NCBI GenBank assembly: GCA_030247885.1 | Contig: JAPDRO010000005.1 | Coordinates: 1,178,001-1,242,000, forward strand | DNA: 64,000 bases | Origin: Taxawa tesnikishii (nom. ined.) | Lineage: Eukaryota; Ascomycota; Dothideomycetes; Dothideales | Reading direction: 5' to 3' | Shown here: positions 55,769 through 64,000 of the stretch, piece after piece | How positions within the stretch are numbered: the stretch's first letter is position 1 | Layout of the letters: every line of letters starts with the position of its first letter | The notes under the pieces: model-generated | Told to the model about the DNA's origin: nothing | What the model saw: the letters and a program-made list of their open reading frames with translations, nothing else | Databases searched by the model: none | Position numbers and translations under genes: made by a program

Positions 55769-58125
55769 ATGTCGAACAGTAGAGGCCGAAGTCCGCCTCG
55801 CCATCACCATGGCAGGTCGAGGTCTACCGTGGAAGAGACCTCGATGGTCTCAGTATGTCTCTCTACTGCTAGCATCTCAAACCTCTCATTTTGGGTTTGT
55901 GCTGATCTCTAACGCAGTCACGACACATTGAAGCCTTCGGACGCACATTAGGAGCAACAGCAAACCACTTGATAGGCGGCGATGGCGGCGTCACTCAACA
56001 CTATCAAAGCGCTTTGAACGAGATCCACCGGGAGTTACGAAAACCTATGATCCAACGCTCTGTATTCTCTTTAGCCAAGGCAAACCCACGAGAAATAGTC
56101 CGCTCCAACTTTTCAGCAGCCGAGATACAACATCGCGCATTGTCGCATTTGCCGGATGAGCTGCTACGCCATGTCCCAGAAAGCACAAGCAGCTACTCTT
56201 TGTTTCAGGGTTTCCAGGCCACCCAACCAGATGAGGATACGCACGGAAAGAAGAAGCACTCAAAGCGGAACTCAAAGGGGCAAAAGTTAATAGGTGGCGA
56301 GGAGGCTCAGGAAAAGGATCCAGGGTTGGAGAAGCTCAAGAGCAAGAAGGAAACGCTGGACCACCGGCTAGAAATGATGAACGTCAGGAAAAACATGTGC
56401 ACGTCCGAGATCCGGGAAATCGATACCAAGATCGCAAACCTCAACACCATGCGGAAAATCGTGCTGGACAGGTTGGCAGGCTTGGAGCAAGAAGAGGTGG
56501 AGATGGAGCACGAACTCATGGATGTGAGCAACAAGATCGAGGATTTGCAGGAACAACTGGAGGATGAGGCTGCGCTCGCGGCTAAGTCTCCTGTTTTAAG
56601 ACCTACTTCGAAAGACACGGATGAAGATGCAGCAGAGGCTCAGGGAATGGAGGCTTCGTTCATGTCGGAATCGATATACGAGAAACTGCCGTCTCCAAAG
56701 AGCAAGAGGAGGAGAAACACCAGGCGGATCTCTATGCCGGTATTGCACGAACACATGGAGCCTGGGACACGGATACGGGAGCTGCAAGCTCATCAAGACT
56801 GCATTAGCGCCATGGACTTTGACGTTCCCTTTGGAACTATGGTCACTGCGGCCTGGGACGACACAGTGCGCGTTTGGGACATTAATGCTGGACGATGCAT
56901 GGGAATGCTCGAGGGCCATCTTTCTTCCGTCCGGTGCTTACAGGTCGAGGACAACATTGTCGCGACTGGATCTTCCGATTCGACTATCAGACTGTGGGAT
57001 TTGAGCCAGGCAGACTATGCTCCATTGGACAACGGTCGTGTCAACAAATCAGCGTCTTCTTCTGTTGTTGAGGGCCAGGATCACGACAGGGAAATCGAAG
57101 GAGATGATACTGGGCTTATGTTTTCTAACCCTGCTGAAGATGCTCCACCGCCACCTCCGGTTTCTTCCATGGCTGACTGCGCGCTGTATACTCTTTCTTC
57201 TCATGGTAATTTTGTTCCCCTCTGCACCTTTCAGGGAAGATCTAACATGGACAGTCGCTGAAATTACTGCACTTCACATGCACGGCAACACCCTTGTCTC
57301 AGGATCTGCAGATAAAACGTTGAGACAGTGGGATCTCGAGAAGGGACGCTGCGTGCAAACTCTAGACGTCCTCTGGGCTGCCGCGCAAGCATCAGTAGCG
57401 AATCCGTCCTTTGGCGCATCTCCTAGCACGACTGCCTCAGGGGACAGCGGTGGCTGGTGGCGACCCACGCTGGGCCGGACTCAAGCTGCAGAGGCAGATT
57501 TTATAGGAGCGTTGCAGTGCTTTGAGACTGCTCTAGCTGTTGGCAGCGCGGTATGTGCAAACCGGGAACAGAAGTCGGGCATCATCATGACTGACGAATA
57601 ACAGGATGGCCTCGTCCGCCTCTGGGATCTTCGAAGCGGAATGGTTCACCGAAGTCTCGTCGGCCATACCAGCGCCGTCACTTGTCTACAGTTCGACGAC
57701 CGCTTCATCGTCACCGGATCCCTGGATCGAAGCATTCGGGTACGTCTGCATCCTCTCACACAACACCTTTTCACCTTTCCCCTCCTCTCAGTCTACCCAC
57801 CCCACCAAAACAGAACCCTACTAACACGAACCCTTAGATCTGGGACCTGCGCACCGGCTCTATCTACGACGCATTCGCCTACGACAACCCGGTCACAAGC
57901 ATGTCCTTTGACGCACGCCGCATCGTGGCCGCCTGTGGCGAAGACGTTGCGAAAGTTTACGATAAGGCCGACGGCAGGCACTGGGATTGCGGCGCCGGCG
58001 CGTTGTCGCTCGAAGAAGCGCAGGAGAGTACGGGCGTTTTGTCGACGGTTGAGCGCGTAAGGATCAAGGATGGGTTCTTGCTGCAGGGCAAGAAGGACGG
58101 TGTTGTTGATATCTGGTCTTGTTGA
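55769..58125 (+). CDS. MDV1: WD40 mitochondrial-division protein, Mdv1/Caf4 family
   Basis: Five exons (55769-55852, 55918-57205, 57255-57550, 57605-57739, 57838-58125) splice in phase to 696 residues. The N-terminus has [21 protein letters not shown] followed by helical sequence that binds Fis1 in yeast. A coiled coil at about 140-215 ([40 protein letters not shown]) mediates dimerisation. The C-terminal WD40 propeller has at least six blades: [38 protein letters not shown] with [68 protein letters not shown] and a last partial blade. Mdv1 links Fis1 on the outer membrane to the dynamin Dnm1 to drive mitochondrial fission. A long acidic loop sits between blades two and three. Length and layout are normal for the family. 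Confidence 0.93.
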
Positions 58126-58768
58126 TGGGCATGACCTGGTGAAGGGTCTGGCTGGCTGAGCGGATGGAGGGGCGTGGCTGGCAGGTGAGGCAGCAGAGGT
58201 GGTGGGGTTTTTGTGAACTGAACACGCATTCTTGCGAGGCGTTGACGTTTGTTCTGAGCGTGGGAGGGAAAGGGAAATAGTGTACACTTGTGTAACAAAA
58301 TGTTGTTCAAACCAGGAGGACCGGCTGAAATTACGTGTCCCATGAACGCACCTCTTCCCTCGACATATTCTGGCTCCTTTGCGTATCAGCTTGCGGCTGG
58401 TCACAAACGATGGGACGTCGTGTTCATCCTGTCTCATCTCTTCTGCGGCAACATCAGATGCCCTTGGAATCCGCACCGGGGAACACGCCGGATGAAGAGC
58501 GAAGAACGGGCAGAACGTATACGCGTTTTGGGAAACTACACTAGTGAGGGCGGTGAGGCTGATCTCGACGTATCAGAAGCTTCTAGAATGATCACAGCAC
58601 GGTTTAGGAGAAGGGTATTTCACGTGCCAGAGGCCTTGTGGAGTGGCACGAGCACGTCCATGCCACCACATGACAGAAGAGGGTAATGCCACGCCGTCGA
58701 CAACGAAAAACGGTGCTCAGTAGGATGGGATTAATTGCACCAGAGCCTCATCTGCGAAATTGCCATCC
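58126..58768. other. Convergent 3' ends, 640 bases
   Basis: This lies between the stops of the Mdv1-like and dehydratase genes. Frames are short or antisense. Nothing else is recognised. Confidence 0.4.
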
Positions 58769-60727
58769 TTAAAACAGATCCGTAACCGCACCATGGCTCG
58801 CATCACCCACCAACCTCGCATACTTGGCCAACACCCCCTCGTCACATTCGCCCTCCTAGGCCTCCACTCCCTCAACCTCGCCTGGAGTTCCTCATCCGTC
58901 ACCTCGGGCATCTTCAGCTCGTTGCTCTCCGCATCAATAACCACCACATCCCCATCCCTGACCACCGCGATCGGCCCACCCACCGCCGCCTCCGGAACAA
59001 CATGCCCGACGATAAACCCATGGCTGGCGCCCGAATACCGTCCGTCGGTCACGAGCGCCACGTTGGTCAACTTGGCGCCCATCAGCGTCGCCGACGCGCG
59101 CAGCTGCTCCGGCATTCCGGGCCCGCCTTTGGGGCCCTCGTACCTCACGACGAGGACGTAATTGCGGTCGCGCTGTATGGCGCCGCGTTCGAGCGCGGAG
59201 ACGAGGGCTTCTTCGCCGTCGAAGACGAGGGCGGAGCCCTGGAAGCGGAGGCCTTCCTTTCCCGTGATCTTGGCCACGGCGCCGCCGGGGGCGAGGTTGC
59301 CGCGGAGCACCTCGAGGTGGCCTGAGGATTTGATGGGGTTGTCGAGGGAGCGGATTATCTCCTGCCCTTGGGGAGGGAGGGCCAGTCGGCGACGTTTTCG
59401 GCGAGGGTGCGGCCCGTGACGGTTGGGGTGCTGCCGTCGAGGAGGCCGGCGGCGATGAGCAGTTTCTGCACCGACGGGATGCCGCCGATCTCGAAGAGGT
59501 CGGCCATGTAGTATTTCCCGCTCGGGGCGAGGTTGGCTATGAACGGGACCTTGTCGCTGACGCGCTGGAAGTCGGAGAGGGTGAGGTCGATGTCGGCGGT
59601 GCGGGCCATGGCGAGGCTGTGCAGGACGCTGTTGGTTGAGCCTCCCAGGGCCATGGTCATCACGAGTGCGTTCTCGAAAGATTTCTTGGTCAGGAGGTCC
59701 CGTGGGCGGATGTCTTTCTCTAAGCAGGTGCGGACGGCGTCACCCACTTTCATGCATTCGCGCATCTTGGCAGGTGAGCTGGCGGGTGTACTGCTTGAGC
59801 CAGGTAAGGTGAAACCGAGGGTTTCGATGATCATAGCTAGGGTGTTGGCGGTGTACATGCCGCCGCAGGCGCCAGCGCCTGTGAGAAAAACGCCGTCAAT
59901 ACGTTCGAGAGCTTGAATGAATGCAGATGTGCTCGGAAAGGCGGGGGTGACGTACCTGGGACAGCGTGTTTTTCAATATCCGTCAGAATCTGCTCAGGCG
60001 TGTGAGAGGGATTGTCGGACCACGTCTTCAGCGTGTCAAACAGGTACGCTCCTTGAGCTTCGTAGCATGTGTTTATATTGATGGGCTTACGAAGCAGCTC
60101 TGAGAAGCCGCCCATAGTCGTCCCACCTGTTATCCCAAGGTAACTGTCAGCTTTCCTGTCATCTCTAAATGCTACCAAGTTCGGTGGCACAACCCTTTAC
60201 GCACCATACACCATCACGCTAGGTCGGTTATGCCTCGCGACGCCCATCACGCATCCCGGCATGTTCTTATCACAACCCGGAATCGCCACGCATGCATCGT
60301 GGTGCTGCGCACACGTCACCGTCTCTATGGAATCCGCAATGATCTCTCGTGTCTGCAGCGAGAATCGCATCCCTTCATTTCCTTGTGTGATGCCGTCCGA
60401 GACACCGATGCTGTTGTACTGCCAACCCAGGAACCCTTGCTTTAGGATGCCCTCCTTGACCGTCTTCCCCAAATCGCCTAGGTGGCCATTGCATGGGTTG
60501 CCTTCCCACCAGACCGACGCAATGCCCACATGCGGGGCCTCCTTCATCATCTGCTCGTTTGGTACGCCGGCTGCGTAGAGCATTGCTTGAGCGCCTGGGA
60601 AGTCATGGCCTCGTGTGAGTATTGCCGAGTACCTGTTCAATGTGGGTTTGCCGTTGAGTTCTGTTCCGAGGGCGAGTGAGTCGAAGTGGATGTACCCCTC
60701 AGGTTCTGTTCTCGGTTCTCCTGGCAT
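58769..60727 (-). CDS. Dihydroxy-acid dehydratase (IlvD/Edd family)
   Basis: Exons 60727-60205, 60126-59956 and 59878-58769 give about 601 residues. The cluster and substrate motifs of the family are present: [31 protein letters not shown] after the first splice, [17 protein letters not shown] after the second, [25 protein letters not shown] and a C-terminal [21 protein letters not shown]. Cys residues in NPCN, GCDK and ACGG are the usual iron-sulphur ligands. The enzyme dehydrates 2,3-dihydroxy acids to 2-keto acids in Val/Ile synthesis; sugar-acid dehydratases share the fold, so the exact substrate is open. Unlike canonical Ilv3 there is no visible mitochondrial presequence (starts [11 protein letters not shown]). 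The frame fails twice, at homopolymers near 59370 and 58834; one base at each restores it. I infer sequence error. Confidence 0.9.
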
Positions 60728-62535
60728 TGTGTTTTGTATGATCCAGATAGCTCGTTCGGATCAGTTCCTCCCGTGTGGTGCCCTAGATCCGAAACACATG
60801 AAGAAGCAAAACACAGTCAAAATGCCCTATGCCCAGTTGCAGACGATATGTTGTTTATACGCGCAATCGGCGTTTGCTCCATTCTAGTGTGGGGAGCCTC
60901 GGTCTTCTACCCGGCTCGGGCCATCGACAGCCGCTTCGGCTTCCGTTTGCTCGAAGGTTTCGGCGTAGTAGTCTTGTGTACTTCAAGAGCGAAGAAACAA
61001 TCGAGAAATGCAGAAAACAAGCTTTGGAGTGCTTTTTACGAATGCCTGGCTAAAATCTCAACTGCGTGTTCGACGATGTAGAAAACAATGGGGGCTGGAA
61101 TAGCGCATGGGGATCCTGGGTTATAGACGGCATACCGTGCCTGAGGCAAAACACGGCGTTGCTACGCCACATTTTGGGCAAAGATGGAGCTGTAAGAGAT
61201 GTTGTCTCTGTGCAGCGGACTGCGCCCGCATGGAAGGCTGGTTTGAGCTGGTCCTACCCAACATTACAAATCTCCATGTTTGACACCGCAAATGTTACCA
61301 GGTTCGTTATTGCTCGGGTCGGTCGTTGTAGAAGTCAGTTCGTGGTTGGGCACTCTGGCGCTTCCGTATTGTACGACCGACGAGTTGCTCCGGGCTTGTT
61401 GGCTTACCCAAACAGAGCTGCCGTCGCATTCTCGGCGCACATGGTGACAGAATCGAGAAGGATGGCCGACAGGTTCACAGACAGTTGGCAGACAGAGTGC
61501 TACAAAAGACTCGTAATGAGATGAACCGGCAGAGCGCCCGTGGCGTATTGCACTGTTGACCAAGATCAAGCTTTCCATTGCACCGAGAGCTCACATAGGC
61601 GTGGCGATAGGGTGTAACGGATTGTGTCACGTCAGGGCTCAAGACTGCATCTGCACGGTGACGGGGAGTGTGGTATGCGGCGTGCTGGCATCCAAAGAAG
61701 TGGCGGGTGTCTGAAGCAAGAAACGCTTGAGATTGCTCTTCTCTTACGCAGGCCAAGCCACGCCACGACACGCACCCATTGCCACGTCCATGACCGGCCA
61801 CGTACATGACTGGCCGCTTATACGACTTGGCAAACCAAACAAGGAAGGCTGAGAAACGTTAAGGAGTCTCTTACGCATGAGCTTGGTAATTCTTGTATGT
61901 GCGTCTAAGAGATCTTCCATCGAAACTTGTCTTGGACCATCAAACGACCATCGCCTGCGCGCGCGCGTATACATATACTCCAGCCTCAGGCACGCGTCAG
62001 CTGGTCGATTGAGCTTACCGTAGCTGCTTCACCAATCGCAAACGCGAACGCACGCCGTTTCAATTTGGCTGAAGCGAGGAGCGCCCGTACCTCAGATCGT
62101 CATAACAAAGGGGGCCACTAAACGCCAACCCGCCAACACAGCCACAAACAAGCAAGCAAGCTAGCAGCGAGCCAGCAGCAAGCCAGCAGCAATTCGTGTT
62201 CCCTGCTTCTCCCTAATCGACCGAGCGGTCGCATTTCGCTGCGCATTCCCAACATCGGACATCAGCGTGCTGGATGCACAATCAGCTTACTTTTCGTTGA
62301 CGACACGTACGCTGTCGACGCCACCCGCCGTTCCTTATCACACTACACATTTCTGTTGCGGCAGTTCAGTTACGCCTGCTTCTCTAGGCATTGCCCGACT
62401 CTCGCTCGGGACTTAGGCACGCCTGCATCATAGCCCCCTCTTCTGCCGTTCCGGCCGCGCAACCCGACCTCACCTTCCTCACACGATGCGTAAGGCGGCC
62501 TCATCTCCTCCATCAAACAAACATGTACACTGACT
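60728..62535. other. 1.8 kb region between the dehydratase and exchanger genes
   Basis: Both genes point away from it, so it holds two promoters. A degenerate AGCAAG/CCAGCAG repeat lies near 62147-62193 in the leader of the exchanger gene. A CTGAC branch-like site and an ATAG acceptor just before 62550 could mark an intron in the 5' part. Open frames up to 152 codons at 61.07-61.52 kb show no motif. Confidence 0.35.
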
Positions 62536-64000
62536 ATGTACAAAATAGATGCCATAAAATCCCAGGCGCGCCGTCACGCATGGGCGAACAATGACGGAAA
62601 GAATTACAACCCTTTCGCACGCTCCAGGAGTCAGCGGACTATATTAGGCGACGAAGAGAAAGACTTGAACCTTCGTCCTTATGTGTCCGTCGACAATGCG
62701 CCTAGCGCCATTGAGACGGATCGCAACCAGAGGACTCGCGAAGAATACCCTCATCCTCAGCACCACAACACTGCCCCTCCGGACTCGGCCACTACTGAGC
62801 GGCCTAGGACAGCGGACCGCGATCTCTACAACACCCACGACAAGGATAGCGAGGAGAGCAAGGGAACCACCAGCTCTGGAGGTACTGCCCGAGGCACTAC
62901 ACTGGGGAATGTCGACACCAACACGGACTACACCAACACCAATGGAACAACCCCCGTTATCACACTGTGAAGAAGAGAAACTGGAAGAAGTTTGGCAGGA
63001 AAGAGGAGGTAGAGGAGCCTGTGGAAGACGACGACGACGATGACAGCAACGGGAAGAACAAGAAGACCTTCTGGCAGAGGCTTACATACCGTGATCCGAG
63101 CATCACTGTCATGGGTGAGCTCAAGACCGTCCTTTTCGGCTCCTGGATCAACATCTTGCTGGTCGCTGTGCCTGTCGGATTCGCCATGGACTACGGCAAA
63201 GTCAATGGTGTCGCAAACTTTGTTGTCAACTTCATTGCTATTATTCCACTGGCCGCTATGCTCTCCTTCGCCACAGAAGAGCTGGCCATGTACGTCGGAG
63301 AGACGCTCGGCGGTCTACTCAACGCCAGTTTCGGAAACGCCACCGAACTCATCGTCGGTGTCATCGCTCTGACACAGAATAAGATTCTGATCGTGCAGAC
63401 CTCCCTCATTGGCAGTATGCTGTCCAACTTGTTGCTCGTCCTGGGCATGTGCTTCTACGGCGGTGGCTACAACCGGGTAACCCAATTCTTCAACGTGACG
63501 GTAGCACAGACGGCAGCCAGTTTGCTGGCACTCGCTATCGGTTCTCTGATCATTCCAACCGCTTTCCAGATCTTTGGCACTACTCCGGGTGACCCTCAGG
63601 TGGCGCCCATCTCCAGAGGCACGGCGGTCATTCTCTTGGTCGTTTACTGCTCTTACCTGTACTTCCAGCTCAAGACGCACACCGAGATGTACAACGCGCC
63701 GAGTCAAAAGTCCGAGAAGAAGAAGAGCAGTAAGAAGGCCAAGGGCGAGGTGATGAGGGCATTGCGCAGATGGGTGCAGGCAGTGCCGCCAGCGCAGGCG
63801 GTCAGGTCAACCAGTCCAATCTGGTTCAGAACGATGATGACGAAGAGGAGAAGCCCTCTCTGACCGTCCTTGCCGCTCTCTTGACTCTGCTCGTCGCCAC
63901 CGTGCTCATTGCTTTCTGTTCCGAATTTATGGTTTCTGGCATCGACTCCATCAGCGGTTCCGTGTCTCCAGAATTCATCGGTCTTATCCTGATTCCCATC
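62536..64000 (+). CDS. Ca2+/H+ exchanger, Vcx1/CAX type (partial, runs off the right edge)
   Basis: The N-terminus is soluble, Asp/Asn/Thr-rich (KSQARRHAWANNDGKNYNPFARSRSQ, cited in part), then KKRNWKKFGRKEE and an acidic stretch. The transporter begins at WQRLTYRDPS: spans ILLVAVPVGFAMDY, FVVNFIAIIPLAAMLSFATEELA, then the c-1 region GGLLNASFGNATELIVGVIAL with the signature G-N-A-T-E-L-I that binds Ca2+, and further spans. The second half begins SLTVLAALLTLLVATVLIAF. Such exchangers load the vacuole with Ca2+ against the proton gradient. The frame breaks twice, at C5 62951-62955 and at GGG 63757-63759; one added base at each joins it (TTPRYHTVKKRN; EVMRGIAQMGAG). I read these as sequence errors. 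The start could lie upstream if a 5' intron exists; the 3' end lies beyond the window. Confidence 0.88.

Noticed and set aside
1-64000. Transposons, LTR elements, CRISPR arrays or large repeats
   Set aside because: I saw no transposase, reverse transcriptase or integrase motif, no long terminal repeats and no spaced repeat array; only short simple repeats and tRNA-end copies.

Overview
The window is nuclear DNA from a filamentous ascomycete (Pezizomycotina; I lean to Dothideomycetes but cannot prove it). Supporting signs are introns of about 47-207 nt with GTRNGT donors and CTRAC-like branch sites, a six-exon benA-type beta-tubulin of exactly 447 codons, a Zn2Cys6 regulator, a fungal RAS ending in a CAAX box, and an intron-containing tRNA-Ser. 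I see no transposon, provirus, CRISPR array or plasmid element.

Layout. 0.3-1.4 kb: secreted Cys/Thr-rich wall protein. 4.2-6.0 kb: BTB protein and HIT protein. 7.7-9.4 kb: B-type mitotic cyclin. 10.7-13.1 kb: decayed or unresolved coding sequence. 13.5-20.5 kb, all on the minus strand: Nup120 nucleoporin, RAD51 recombinase and a short-chain dehydrogenase. 21.5-22.9 kb: an unidentified candidate gene. 23.4-31.7 kb, all plus: mitochondrial ribosomal protein uL2m, Zn2Cys6 factor, beta-tubulin. 32.7-38.2 kb: single-pass Cys-rich membrane protein and a long alpha/beta hydrolase. 39.2-43.4 kb: hydroxylase-like membrane protein, GNAT-like protein and FAH-family hydratase. 43.7 kb: tRNA-Ser with duplicated 3' ends. 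44.4-48.9 kb: three-LIM paxillin-like protein and the HEM25/SLC25A38 glycine carrier. 49.3-50.1 kb: another candidate gene. 51.6-52.6 kb: RAS. 54.6-58.1 kb: divergent chorismate mutase and MDV1-like mitochondrial fission adaptor. 58.8-60.7 kb: dihydroxy-acid dehydratase family. 62.5 kb to the edge: vacuolar-type Ca2+/H+ exchanger.

These are mostly unlinked housekeeping genes (cell cycle, recombination, nuclear pore, cytoskeleton, amino-acid synthesis, mitochondrial dynamics and transport). There is no operon and no clear biosynthetic cluster.

The main cross-cutting observation is that eight otherwise normal genes each lose frame at one or two places, eleven in all. Every case is repaired in register by adding one base, and in ten of them the site is a short homopolymer (G, C or T tract). 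One direction only and almost one context only points to a systematic base-undercalling error in the assembly, not to pseudogenes. It affects how the wall protein, membrane protein, alpha/beta hydrolase, LIM protein, HEM25, RAS, dehydratase and exchanger should be read. I looked for a novel system and did not find a convincing one. The best leads are the tRNA-Ser 3'-end duplications, a long imperfect palindrome at 34.4 kb, the recent internal duplication in the wall protein, and the unresolved 10.7-13.1 kb block.
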